Shown: piece by piece, positions 1 through 10,384 of the stretch
How the letters are laid out: each line of letters opens with the position of its first letter
Numbering within the stretch: the first letter of the stretch is position 1
Assembly (NCBI RefSeq): GCF_038235435.1
Contig: NZ_CP151275.1
Coordinates: 1,426,001-1,490,000 of the forward strand
Source of the DNA: Niveibacterium sp. SC-1
Lineage (GTDB): Bacteria; Pseudomonadota; Gammaproteobacteria; Burkholderiales; Rhodocyclaceae
Reading direction: 5' to 3'
Length of the DNA: 64,000 nucleotides
Program-made: the position numbers and the translations under genes
The notes under the pieces: model-generated
Databases searched by the model: none
Told to the model about the DNA's origin: nothing
What the model saw: only the letters and a program-made list of their open reading frames with translations

Positions 1-458
1 CTTGGGAGATCACGCGCGTGCCGGGCGGACTGAGTTTCTTTCCCCACGCCACACACGCGAACCTGCCCGCCAGCGCACTTGAGCCGGTGCAGTACGCGGG
101 CGGCATCTGCTGGTACGAGTTCGACCCGACCCTGCTGGCGCAGGGCAAGAAGCTATTCAGCGGCGCAAGCGAGCCTTGGCTAGCCCATTTGAGCCGCGAT
201 GGCCTGCTGTTCGTGAAGGTCTTTCCGGCAGTGCCGGCAACGCAAGTGCCGCCGGGGCAGGGCGAGGTGGAGATCTGGGGCCAGGACGGGGCGATCTACA
301 TCGAGCTGGAAACGCACGGCGCCTACCGCAGGCTGGCGCCGGGCGAATCGTTCAGTTATCCGGTGCGCTGGTTCCTGGAGCAGGTCCCCGCGGAGGTCGA
401 CTCCCGTACCGGGAGTGCGGAACTGCTTGCTCTGGCGCGGGCGATCGCGACGCGCTGA
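1..458 (+). CDS. C-terminal part of a DUF4380-like protein (5' end outside window)
   Basis: The reading frame is open from the first complete codon and reads W-E-I-T-R-V-P-G-G-L before any start codon, so the gene begins upstream of the window; the GTG at 18 is probably internal. The visible part has about 150 residues and ends at TGA. It contains a Trp/Tyr-rich stretch and a C-terminal LAPGESFSYPVRW segment like the beta-sandwich ends of DUF4380 or aldose-epimerase-like proteins. That family link is recalled from pattern and is only moderately secure. The gene converges on amiC with a gap of about 25 bp. No function can be assigned. Confidence 0.5.
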   Translation, partial: WEITRVPGGLSFFPHATHANLPASALEPVQYAGGICWYEFDPTLLAQGKKLFSGASEPWLAHLSRDGLLFVKVFPAVPATQVPPGQGEVEIWGQDGAIYIELETHGAYRRLAPGESFSYPVRWFLEQVPAEVDSRTGSAELLALARAIATR

Positions 459-482
459 GCGTCGCTACCCCGAAAGGCGCGA

Positions 483-1817
483 TCAGCCCTGCGCGATCTT
501 TGTCCGCTGCTGGGTCGGCGGATTCTTGGCGAAGTACTTCTTGATGCCGCGCAGGATGGCGTCCGCCATCTGGTCCTGGTAGCCCTCGTCCTTGAGCCGA
601 CGCTCTTCGTCCGGGTTGGAGATGAAGGCCGTCTCGACCAGAATCGACGGGATGTCCGGCGCCTTGAGCACCGCGAAGCCCGCCTGCTCGACATCGCCCT
701 TGTGCAAGGTGTTGATGCCGCCGATCTCGCCCAGGACCGCCTTGCCCAGCTTCATGCTGTCCTGCATGGTGGCCGTCTGCGAAAGGTCGAGCAGTGTGCG
801 GGCGAGCAGCTCATCTTTGACGCCCAGATTGACGCCACCGACCAGATCGGCCGCGTTCTCGCGGCTGGCCAGCCAGCGTGCGGCGGTGCTCGTAGCGCCC
901 TTGTCGGAGAGCACGAAGACCGAGCTGCCGCGCGCGAGCGGCTTCACGAAGGCGTCCGCATGGATGGAGACGAAGAGGTCCGCCTGCACCGCGCGCGCCT
1001 TGGTCACCCGCTGTTGTAGCGGCACGAAGAAGTCGCCGTCGCGAGTGAGCATCGAGCGCATTAGCGGATCGGCATCGATCTTTGCCTTGAGACGGCGGGC
1101 GATCGACAGGGTGACGTTCTTCTCGAAGGTTCCCGAGGCGCCGACCGCGCCCGGATCTTCGCCGCCATGGCCCGGATCGATCGCGATCGTGGCCAGTCGC
1201 GTGACCTTGCCCTTGCGCCTGGAGGGCGGTTCCGCCGCTTCGCTGGGCGTGGTTGCAGCGGGTTCGGGACTGGCCGGTTTGGGCTGTTCGACGGTTTGGA
1301 CGCTGCCCGCCGGCTCGCCTGCAGCGGCGGCGCCAGGATCCGGCTTTTCCACGAGAGCCAGGAGCGGATCTACCGGCGCGGCGGGATACAGATCCAGCAC
1401 CAGGCGGTGACCGTACTGCCCCACCGGCGTAAGCGTGAAAACTTGTGGCTTGACCTCGGTCTTGAGTTCGATGACCAGACGCACCACGCCCGGGCGATTG
1501 CGGCCCGCGCGAATCAGCTGGATATAGGGATCGCTCTCGGTGATCTTGCTCGGCAGGCCCTGGATGACGCTATTGAACTCCACGCCTTCGAGGTCGATGA
1601 CCAGCCGCTCGGGGTTCTTGACGATCTGCTGGGTGTAGCGGAAAGCCTCGCGCCCTTCCAGCGTGACCCGCGTGTAGTCCGAAGCCGGCCAGACGCGGAC
1701 GCCCAGCACGGTGGTTTCGGCCGCAAAGCCAACGCGGGAGACCAGCAGGCTCATGCTCGCGGCGCCCGCCTTGAGCAGCTGGCGACGCAGGTTCAGTGTC
1801 GAATCGCGCTCAGACAT
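483..1817 (-). CDS. amiC: N-acetylmuramoyl-L-alanine amidase AmiC (AMIN + Amidase_3)
   Basis: Periplasmic zinc amidase that cuts the amide bond between MurNAc and the stem peptide during daughter-cell separation. The 444-residue protein starts with a twin-arginine signal (LRRQLLKAGAAS, about residues 10-32), then an AMIN domain (about 36-145), a Pro/Ala/Glu linker, and an Amidase_3 domain (about 205-435). Zinc-site residues are visible: DPGHGG with His217, Glu232 (FEKN), SIHADAF and the catalytic Glu in ILVETAFISN. I chose the ATG at 1817 because AAGAAGGGCG precedes it and because it gives an intact Tat signal; a longer open frame upstream is part of tsaE in another frame. It overlaps the tsaE stop by 25 bp, so the two are probably co-transcribed. 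Confidence 0.93.
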   Translation of the reverse strand: MSERDSTLNLRRQLLKAGAASMSLLVSRVGFAAETTVLGVRVWPASDYTRVTLEGREAFRYTQQIVKNPERLVIDLEGVEFNSVIQGLPSKITESDPYIQLIRAGRNRPGVVRLVIELKTEVKPQVFTLTPVGQYGHRLVLDLYPAAPVDPLLALVEKPDPGAAAAGEPAGSVQTVEQPKPASPEPAATTPSEAAEPPSRRKGKVTRLATIAIDPGHGGEDPGAVGASGTFEKNVTLSIARRLKAKIDADPLMRSMLTRDGDFFVPLQQRVTKARAVQADLFVSIHADAFVKPLARGSSVFVLSDKGATSTAARWLASRENAADLVGGVNLGVKDELLARTLLDLSQTATMQDSMKLGKAVLGEIGGINTLHKGDVEQAGFAVLKAPDIPSILVETAFISNPDEERRLKDEGYQDQMADAILRGIKKYFAKNPPTQQRTKIAQG

Positions 1818-2269
1818 GATTCGCCCTTCTTGCTGTGCGCCGTGACGCGGGCGCTGCGGCCGGTGCCGCTGACGGCAAGTTCGACCCGCAGGTCGGGTGG
1901 CGGTAGATGGGGATCCGCTTTCCCGGGCCATTCGACCAGGCAGATGCTTTGCTCGCCAAAATACTCTTCCAGGCCCGCATCCAGGAATTCGTCTGGGTGC
2001 GCGAACCGATAAAAATCAAAGTGATACAAGTTTAAGTTAGAAAGAACGTAAGGTTCAATCAAGGTGTAGGTTGGACTGCGCACCGCGCCACGGTGTCCCA
2101 GGCCCTGTAGCAGACCGCGCACCAGCGTGGTCTTGCCGGCTCCGAGGTCGCCTTCGAGGTATACGACCAGTCCGGCGGTGCCGAGCGCCACGCCCAGGCA
2201 GGCGCCGAACTCGCGGGTGGCGGCCTCGTCGGGCAGGAAGCGGGTCGGGCTATCATCGCGCTCATGCAT
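1793..2269 (-). CDS. tsaE: tRNA threonylcarbamoyladenosine biosynthesis ATPase TsaE
   Basis: ATPase partner of TsaB-TsaD in making t6A37 in ANN-decoding tRNAs. The protein has 158 residues, normal for the family, with a Walker A motif GDLGAGKTT at 40-48, the family SPTYTL switch region and a late VEWPGK motif. The ATG at 2269 is the only start that keeps the N-terminal LPDEAATREFG helix. It lies in the hexamer ATGCAT (2264-2269), which also holds the queG start on the other strand, so each gene's promoter must lie in the other's coding region. The 3' end overlaps amiC by 25 bp. Confidence 0.93.
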   Translation of the reverse strand: MHERDDSPTRFLPDEAATREFGACLGVALGTAGLVVYLEGDLGAGKTTLVRGLLQGLGHRGAVRSPTYTLIEPYVLSNLNLYHFDFYRFAHPDEFLDAGLEEYFGEQSICLVEWPGKADPHLPPPDLRVELAVSGTGRSARVTAHSKKGESCLSAIRH

Positions 2270-3364
2270 GGTTTGACTCAGACATCTCCCGATCGCGCGG
2301 CGCTGGCGGCGCAGATCAAGGCCTGGGGAAAGGAATTGGGGTTCTCCGCCGTCGGTATTGCCGGCGTGGATCTGGGTGATGCCGAGCAGGCCCTGGAGGC
2401 CTGGCTGGCTGCCGGTTTCCACGGCGAGATGGATTATATGGCCCGCCATGGCAGCAAGCGGGCCCGCCCCGCCGAACTGGTACCTGGAACGGTGTCGGTA
2501 GTCAGCGTCCGCCTCGACTACTGGCCAGAGGCCGGACGCGCCAAGGACGCCGAAGCCCAGCTGGGTGATCCGGAAGGCGCCTATGTTTCGCGCTACGCCA
2601 TGGGGCGGGACTATCACAAGGTGCTGCGGGGCCGCCTTCAGCGGCTCGCGGAGCGTATCGAGGCGCAAATCGGGCCTTTCGGTCATCGTGTCTTTGTCGA
2701 TTCCGCGCCCGTTCTGGAGGTGGAGCTGGCGACCAAGGCCGGGCTTGGATGGCGTGGCAAGCACACGCTACTGCTCGATCGACAGGGGGGCTCGCTGTTC
2801 TTCCTCGGCGAAATCTTCGTCGACATCGCCTTGCCTGAGGATGCGCCGGTGGCGCCGCATTGCGGCCGCTGCACGGCCTGCCTCGAGGTGTGCCCGACGC
2901 AGGCGATCGTCGCGCCCTACAAGGTCGATGCGCGCCGCTGCATCTCCTATCTGACCATCGAACTCAAGGGGGCAATCCCGGAGGAGCTCAGGCCCTTGCT
3001 GGGCAACCGCATCTATGGCTGCGACGACTGTCAGCTCGTCTGTCCGTGGAATCGTTTCGCAAAGCTCTCGCGCGAGGCCGAGTTCGAGGTCCGCAATGGT
3101 CTGGATGCTGCGGGTCTGGTCGAGCTTTTTGCGTGGTCGGCCGATGAGTTCGACACCCGCATGGCGGGTAGCGCGATCTTCCGGATCGGCTTCGAGCGTT
3201 GGTCACGCAACATTGCGGTGGCCTTGGGCAACGCCCCGCCCAGTACTGCCGTTCTCGCGGCGCTCAGGGCGCGGAGCGAGGATCCTTCGCCTCTGGTGCG
3301 CGAGCACGTGGCCTGGGCCTTGGCCCGGCATCAAAGTAAGTCTCACGGTGAATTGAATGTCTGA
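2264..3364 (+). CDS. queG: Epoxyqueuosine reductase QueG
   Basis: Cobalamin- and iron-sulfur-dependent enzyme that performs the last step of queuosine synthesis, reducing epoxyqueuosine in tRNA. The 366-residue protein has the family's two ferredoxin-like clusters: C200-C203-C206-C210 (CGRCTACLEVCP) and C253-C256-C260 (CDDCQLVCPWN), plus C226, and the VDSAP motif with Asp146 that serves as proton donor in characterised homologues. The C-terminal 60 residues look like a HEAT-type repeat. It overlaps murI by 8 bp, suggesting translational coupling. The head-to-head overlap with tsaE puts two tRNA-modification genes back to back. Confidence 0.96.
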   Translation: MHGLTQTSPDRAALAAQIKAWGKELGFSAVGIAGVDLGDAEQALEAWLAAGFHGEMDYMARHGSKRARPAELVPGTVSVVSVRLDYWPEAGRAKDAEAQLGDPEGAYVSRYAMGRDYHKVLRGRLQRLAERIEAQIGPFGHRVFVDSAPVLEVELATKAGLGWRGKHTLLLDRQGGSLFFLGEIFVDIALPEDAPVAPHCGRCTACLEVCPTQAIVAPYKVDARRCISYLTIELKGAIPEELRPLLGNRIYGCDDCQLVCPWNRFAKLSREAEFEVRNGLDAAGLVELFAWSADEFDTRMAGSAIFRIGFERWSRNIAVALGNAPPSTAVLAALRARSEDPSPLVREHVAWALARHQSKSHGELNV

Positions 3365-4187
3365 GCTTGATGAGTCTGAGCTTACGCGGCAGCCGATTGG
3401 AATCTTCGATTCGGGCGTGGGCGGGTTATCCGTTCTGCGGGAGATCCGCGCGCTCCTGCCGCATGAGTCGCTGATCTACTGCGCCGATTCAGGCTACGCG
3501 CCCTACGGCGACAAGAGCCAGGCGCAGATCCGCAAGCGTTCGCTGGAGCTCGGCGAGTTTCTGATTGAACAAGGTGCGAAGGCGATCGTGATCGCCTGCA
3601 ACACGGCGACAGCCGCTGCCGCCACGGCGATGCGCGAGCGCTGGCCCGATGTGCCCATCATTGCCATGGAGCCTGCCGTCAAACCCGCCGCGGCGGCGAC
3701 GAAGGCGGGCGTGGTCGGGGTGCTCGCGACGGTTGGTACCTTGGCGAGCGCCCAATTCGCGGCCTTGCTCGACAATTTCGGGCAGGGCACTCGTGTCGTG
3801 ACGAGGCCGGGCATCGGCCTGGTCGAAGCCGTCGAGCAGGGCGACGTGGATAGCGAGAACTTGCGCGGGCGGCTGCGCCGGCACCTCACGCCCCTGCTGG
3901 AAGAGGGCGCGGATGTGATCGTGCTTGGTTGCACCCACTACGTTTTCCTGCGCGAATCGATCCAGTTGCTGGTCGGCGACGACGTTCGCCTGATCGATAC
4001 AGGCAGGGCCGTTGCGCGGCAGTTGGCGCACAAGCTGGAGGAGCGACAGTTGTTGCAGGTGGCGGGCCCGCGCGATACCCGCTACTGGACGAGCGGGAAT
4101 GCGAAGGTTTTCCAGCAGACGCTGGCGCGACTGCTGCGAGAGGTTGCGTCGCCGTCTGTCCTGCCGATCTCCCGGGTCTTCGCCTAG
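3357..4187 (+). CDS. murI: Glutamate racemase MurI
   Basis: Interconverts L- and D-glutamate to supply D-Glu for peptidoglycan stem peptides; cytoplasmic and cofactor-independent. The 276-residue protein has the N-terminal GIFDSGVGGLSVL motif, the first catalytic cysteine in ACNTATA (Cys81) and the second in GCTHYVFL (Cys191). The start at 3357 lies within the queG 3' end, giving an 8-bp overlap. A bidirectional terminator follows about 65 bp after the stop. Confidence 0.96.
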   Translation: MSELDESELTRQPIGIFDSGVGGLSVLREIRALLPHESLIYCADSGYAPYGDKSQAQIRKRSLELGEFLIEQGAKAIVIACNTATAAAATAMRERWPDVPIIAMEPAVKPAAAATKAGVVGVLATVGTLASAQFAALLDNFGQGTRVVTRPGIGLVEAVEQGDVDSENLRGRLRRHLTPLLEEGADVIVLGCTHYVFLRESIQLLVGDDVRLIDTGRAVARQLAHKLEERQLLQVAGPRDTRYWTSGNAKVFQQTLARLLREVASPSVLPISRVFA

Positions 4188-4252
4188 CGCGTAGCGGGTG
4201 GCGAGGCTTCGCCGGGCGTGGGATTCACGAGGCAAGCGGGATTCAGCAGCAC

Positions 4253-4289
4253 AAAAAAAGACGCACACCCGAGGGTGTGCGTCTTTTTC
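4253..4289. terminator. Bidirectional intrinsic terminator between murI and the porin gene
   Basis: The arms GACGCACACCC (4260-4270) and GGGTGTGCGTC (4273-4283) are perfect complements, with an A-run to the left and a T-run to the right. It can therefore terminate murI on plus and the leftward sugar operon on minus. Confidence 0.93.
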
Positions 4290-4324
4290 AGCCAATGGTC
4301 GGCAAGCCGACCATCAAGCCATTC

Positions 4325-5575
4325 TTACCACCAAGCTTCGCCTTGGATACCGAAGGTGCCCGAGCTGTTCTTGGTCGGGTCGGCGCCGTGGGAGCTCGAC
4401 TCGCTGGACCAGCGGAAGGGGGTGCCAGCCGCATCGTTCCAGTTGAAGTAGCTGTAGTACAGACGGAACGTCGGACGCGACCAGGGGTTCGGGCCAGCGC
4501 TCATGGCCAGAGCGGCCGTGAACTTGGTCAGGTTCTGGGTGTCGCCACCTTCCGGATCGACGTTGTTGTAGCTGAGTTCGGTCAGCCAACGGAACGGACC
4601 AGCGATGTGACCATCCAGACGACCACCGATGGCGTATTCGTTCGTCTTGTCGCCGTTGTCAGCCTTGGTGTTGCGATAGCGGAAGATCGCATCCCAGCCG
4701 ATTTGCGGGCCGGAGATGAAGCCGGACTGCTGCACGGTGAAGTCAAACGTTTCGTTGCCGTGCTCGGTGCTGGTGTAACCCAGACCCAGCAGGTTCGAGC
4801 CACCGAGAACGCCGTTCAGGTTGTGGTACGCGGCGATGTGGAAGGTGCCGTTGGTGTCGGGAGCCGAAACAGTGACCGGGCCGGACTCGTCGTCACGGTT
4901 CAGATCCTTGTTGTAGTTCGTGTAGAACGACAGCGAGCCTTCCGGGAAGGTCTTGATGTCGGTCAGGCGAGCCGACAGGCGGTTGCCACTCAGGGTGTTG
5001 AAGTTGTCCGTGAGGTTGCCGTCAGCGTCGTACGCGTTGGCGTACACGTTGGCTTGCCAAGCAACCGACAGCTTGCCGAAGCCCAGGTTCATCTCTTCGA
5101 TACCAGCGCCGTCGCCGTCCAGGTTTTCCAGGAATTCGTCGTTGATGCCGGTTTGGAGACGTTGGTAGAAGCGGCGGCCGGCCCAGACGCGGCCGTTAGC
5201 CAGTTGCGGCACGTTTTCGCCGAACAGGTAGATCTGGCCGAAGTGGGTGTGCAGGTCAGCCACAGCAACGCCAGAATCCTCGGCGCCACCTTGGCGAGCG
5301 TAGATCGAGGGCATGAAGGTCACGCCCCAGGCCGACTTGTCTTCCAGGTTAGCGAAGCGAGCGGTGAACGTCGGTTCGATAACGGTGTCGCACTCGTTGC
5401 CGAGACGGAAGGGGTTGATCGAGCCGATACCGAAGCAAGCACCCTTGCCGCCGTCGGACGACACGGAGATGCTGGAACGGGTGTAGCCGTGGAATTCCAG
5501 GGCTTGGGCTTGTGCAACTTGGCTGGCGCCGGCGAGGGCGAGTGCCAGGACGCTGCAACGAGCGAGTTGTCTCAT
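4325..5575 (-). CDS. LamB-type maltoporin / carbohydrate porin
   Basis: Predicted outer-membrane sugar channel. The 416-residue protein has a signal peptide cleaved after residue 23 (AQA), then LEFHGYTRSS, RLGNECDT, VWAGRRFYQR and NLGFGKLSVAWQ, which match LamB landmarks, and ends in Trp-Trp, as expected for BAM recognition of a beta-barrel. The start follows AGGAGGAG. It is the last gene of the leftward ABC-transporter locus, separated from the ATPase gene by 204 bp containing a 12/14 match to the locus operator. Its cognate sugar is more likely a beta-glucoside oligosaccharide than maltose because the locus carries a GH1 enzyme and no amylase; that is inference. Confidence 0.88.
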   Translation of the reverse strand: MRQLARCSVLALALAGASQVAQAQALEFHGYTRSSISVSSDGGKGACFGIGSINPFRLGNECDTVIEPTFTARFANLEDKSAWGVTFMPSIYARQGGAEDSGVAVADLHTHFGQIYLFGENVPQLANGRVWAGRRFYQRLQTGINDEFLENLDGDGAGIEEMNLGFGKLSVAWQANVYANAYDADGNLTDNFNTLSGNRLSARLTDIKTFPEGSLSFYTNYNKDLNRDDESGPVTVSAPDTNGTFHIAAYHNLNGVLGGSNLLGLGYTSTEHGNETFDFTVQQSGFISGPQIGWDAIFRYRNTKADNGDKTNEYAIGGRLDGHIAGPFRWLTELSYNNVDPEGGDTQNLTKFTAALAMSAGPNPWSRPTFRLYYSYFNWNDAAGTPFRWSSESSSHGADPTKNSSGTFGIQGEAWW

Positions 5576-5711
5576 TTACTACTCCTCCTGTTTGAGTTCA
5601 TCCGCTTATTTGCGGCTCTTACGCCGGGTGACCCCCACCCGACGTCAAAGTGATTCGAAGACCGGAATCTCGCGCTTCACTTCATTCCCTTGAAGACTTT
5701 GCGGTCTTCGT

Positions 5712-5765
5712 TGGGCGCTAAGTGTTCCTTCGCCTGACATCGTTTTCAAGCGGTTTTAGCGCCCA
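5712..5765. repeat. 10-bp inverted repeat around the porin-upstream operator
   Basis: TGGGCGCTAA (5712-5721) and TTAGCGCCCA (5756-5765) are perfect inverse complements separated by 34 bp. The operator-like site 5735-5748 lies almost centrally between them. A second small hairpin (GAAGAC...GTCTTC, 5692-5709) follows. They may fold in the transcript leaving the ATPase gene and set how much RNA continues into the porin gene. Confidence 0.6.
5735..5748. promoter_or_regulatory. Probable LacI-family operator upstream of the porin gene (12/14 match)
   Basis: TGACATCGTTTTCA differs at only two positions from the palindrome TGAAAACGTTTTCA found perfectly at 11700 and 12170. It lies 160 bp upstream of the porin start codon, in the largest gap inside the leftward operon, so the porin may have its own repressed promoter. 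Confidence 0.65.
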
Positions 5766-5779
5766 GTGTTGTTTTTTTG

Positions 5780-6871
<1,092 letters not shown>

Positions 6872-6881
6872 TGATGTCTCC

Positions 6882-8213
<1,332 letters not shown>

Positions 8214-8234
8214 TGTTTGGGCACTCCGAAAACA

Positions 8235-8260
8235 CGCGGCTCGCTGATCAGCGAGCCGCG
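8235..8260. repeat. Perfect 26-bp palindrome between permease and GH1 genes
   Basis: CGCGGCTCGCTGA is followed directly by its exact complement, with GATC at the centre. As RNA it gives a very stable hairpin 22 nt before the GH1 start codon. The downstream tract on the minus strand is only TGTTTTC, so it is a poor terminator; an mRNA-stability or processing element is more likely. Confidence 0.75.
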
Positions 8261-8283
8261 GCAGGTTCATGACCAGTCAGTGC

Positions 8284-9114
8284 TCAGCCCTTGAGGGCGC
8301 CGGCGGTGAGGCCGTCGATGAGGCGACGCGAGGAGATCACGAAGAGGATGAGCAGCGGCAGCACGGCCACCGCCGAGCCTGCGGAGATCGCGCCCCAGGG
8401 CACTTGCCCCGTGCCTTGCAGGGCACGCAGGGCGAGCGGCACGGTGAACATCTCCATGTCGCGCATGATCACCAGCGGGCCCATGAAGTTGTTCCAGGCG
8501 CCGATGAAGGTCACCAGACCCAGCGTCCCCATGGCCGGCCCGATCAGCGGCGTGACGATGCGCCAGTAGATGCCGAACTCACCACAGCCGTCCATGCGCG
8601 CCGCTTCCACCAGCTCCTTGGGCACGGCCGACTGGATGTACTGGCGCATCAGGAAGATGCCAAAGGCGCCCACCATCCCCGGCACGATCAGCGCCTTGGT
8701 GCTGTTGAGCCAGCCCAGCATGTTCATGATCAGCACCGTGGGGATCATGCCCAGGAAGGAGGGCATCATCATCGTGGCGAGCAGGAAGGCGAAGAGCCCG
8801 TTCTTGTACTTGAAGTCGTACATCGCAAAGCCGTAGCCCGCGAGCGAACAGAAGAACAGCTGCAGCGCGGTGGTCATCGCCGCGATGAAGAAGGTCAGCC
8901 ACAGGTTGTGCCAGAAGTAGGGCAGCTTCTCGAGCAACAGGCGCATGTTGGCCAGGAAGTCATTGCCGAACCACATCGGGGGCGGCACCGAGAGGATCTC
9001 CGTGTTCGTGTGGGTGGCGAACACGAACATGAAGTAGAACGGGGCGAGCATGACCACCGTCCCGCTGAGCACGATGGCGTAGGCGATCAGGTGTTGGAGG
9101 GAGAGCTTTTTCAT
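8284..9114 (-). CDS. Sugar ABC transporter permease (MalG type)
   Basis: Inner-membrane subunit of a CUT1 importer, 276 residues, with about six hydrophobic segments and the cytoplasmic EAA loop EAARMDGCGEFGIYWRIVTPLIGP that docks on the ATPase. The start at 9114 gives MKKLSLQHLIAYAI, a normal N-terminus, with CCAGGA upstream; the frame extends upstream by 28 codons but that part is unlike the family. It lies second in the permease pair, between the MalF-like gene and the GH1 gene. Confidence 0.9.
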   Translation of the reverse strand: MKKLSLQHLIAYAIVLSGTVVMLAPFYFMFVFATHTNTEILSVPPPMWFGNDFLANMRLLLEKLPYFWHNLWLTFFIAAMTTALQLFFCSLAGYGFAMYDFKYKNGLFAFLLATMMMPSFLGMIPTVLIMNMLGWLNSTKALIVPGMVGAFGIFLMRQYIQSAVPKELVEAARMDGCGEFGIYWRIVTPLIGPAMGTLGLVTFIGAWNNFMGPLVIMRDMEMFTVPLALRALQGTGQVPWGAISAGSAVAVLPLLILFVISSRRLIDGLTAGALKG

Positions 9115-9234
9115 GGCGAGAAATCCTGGACAAGCAACCGGAACAAGGCGGGCGAAGGTCTCTGGGGCGAAGGTCTGGGGCGCGAGGCCCGGGAGCACCC
9201 GGAAAGGGCGACCCCGAGCGCCGGATGCGCGCGC

Positions 9235-10215
9235 CTAGTCCTTGCGGGCAAAGAGCTTGTTATTGCCCCAGGTGAGCGCGGCGATGATCACGAAGAGCAG
9301 CCAGGCGATCGCCGAGGCGGTACCGAAGTCACTGTCCACGAAGGCCGTGTTGTACATGTGCATGGCCGCGGTCTTGCCGGCCTGATCGATGCCGCCGGTG
9401 CCCCCGGTGATGATGAAGGGCTCCTCGAAGAGCTGCAGGTTGCCGATGATCGTGAGCGTGACCGCGACGAACATCATCGGCTTGAGAAGCGGCAGGGTGA
9501 TGTACCAGAACTGCTGCTTCTTCGATGCGCCGTCCATGGTGGCTGCCTCGTACAGATCCTTGGGGATCGTCTGCAGGGCCGACATGTACAGCACCGTGTT
9601 CCAGCCCACGAAGCGCCAGAACACCACGAAGGAGATCATCCACTTCGTGTATTCGGGGCGACCCCAGTCGACGTTGGTCGTGGGGAAGAGCCAGGACAGC
9701 GGCTGGATGCCGAAGACCGACCAGTGGCCCAGGCCCGTGAGCACGAGGTTCACCACGCCGAAGTCGCGCGAGAACAGCGAGCTGAAGACCAGCGAGATCG
9801 CCACCGTGGAGGTGATGAAGGGCAGGAAGTAGAGCCCCGTGACCGCGTTGCGCCAGCGCGAGAACGCGGTATTGAGGAAGTAGGCCAGCGGAATGGCCAC
9901 CAGGTGCTGCGGCAGGCCCGAGACGATCGACAACCAGAAGGTGTTGTAGAGCGACTTCTGGAACCAGTCGTCGCCGAGCACGAAACTGAAGTTCTCAAAG
10001 CCCACGTACTGCATCGCGCCCATGCCCAGGGACGGATCCCAGGTGTGGAAGGCCAGATACACCGAGAAGAGCAGTGGGAACACGCCGAACACGGCGAAGA
10101 TGATGAAGAACGGGCTGATGAATACGTACGGCACCCATTGCCACGGCTGCAGCTTGCGCTTGGCCGGTCGTGCGGTGGGGGCGGTGGCGGGATTGTCGGG
10201 CAGGGATGTGGACAT
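9235..10215 (-). CDS. Sugar ABC transporter permease (MalF type)
   Basis: Inner-membrane subunit of the same CUT1 importer, 326 residues. An N-terminal polar segment (about 1-28) precedes a first membrane helix (VPYVFISPFFIIFAVFGVFPLLFS), with a further five or so hydrophobic segments and the EAA loop EAATMDGASKKQQFWYITLPLLKP. It is separated from the binding-protein gene by 169 bp that hold a strong hairpin, and from the MalG-like gene by 120 bp containing a short direct repeat (GGCGAAGGTCT twice). Confidence 0.9.
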   Translation of the reverse strand: MSTSLPDNPATAPTARPAKRKLQPWQWVPYVFISPFFIIFAVFGVFPLLFSVYLAFHTWDPSLGMGAMQYVGFENFSFVLGDDWFQKSLYNTFWLSIVSGLPQHLVAIPLAYFLNTAFSRWRNAVTGLYFLPFITSTVAISLVFSSLFSRDFGVVNLVLTGLGHWSVFGIQPLSWLFPTTNVDWGRPEYTKWMISFVVFWRFVGWNTVLYMSALQTIPKDLYEAATMDGASKKQQFWYITLPLLKPMMFVAVTLTIIGNLQLFEEPFIITGGTGGIDQAGKTAAMHMYNTAFVDSDFGTASAIAWLLFVIIAALTWGNNKLFARKD

Positions 10216-10310
10216 CTTCTCACTCCATCACTTGTGTTCCGGTCGGCAGCTGGTGACTGCCGGGCCCCGGTTTCCAGCGATGTGAAGCCTCGGGGGGAAT
10301 CTGGAGAGGA

Positions 10311-10348
10311 CCGGGGCAGTAGGAAGGAGACCTCCCCTACTGCCCCGG
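10311..10348 (-). promoter_or_regulatory. Intercistronic stem-loop after the binding-protein gene
   Basis: CCGGGGCAGTAGG (10311-10323) and CCTACTGCCCCGG (10336-10348) form a perfect 13-bp stem whose loop can pair further. No T-run follows on minus. Such hairpins after the binding-protein cistron commonly protect the upstream mRNA so the binding protein is made in excess of the permeases; that role is inferred here. Confidence 0.75.
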
Positions 10349-10384
10349 CGGTACTACAGGACGATCAGACTTGCGGACCGCGGA

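Noticed and set aside
8284..8570. Terminator splitting the permease and GH1 genes at 8235-8260
   Set aside because: The stem is strong but lacks a T-tract on minus, and operon logic and spacing favour read-through.
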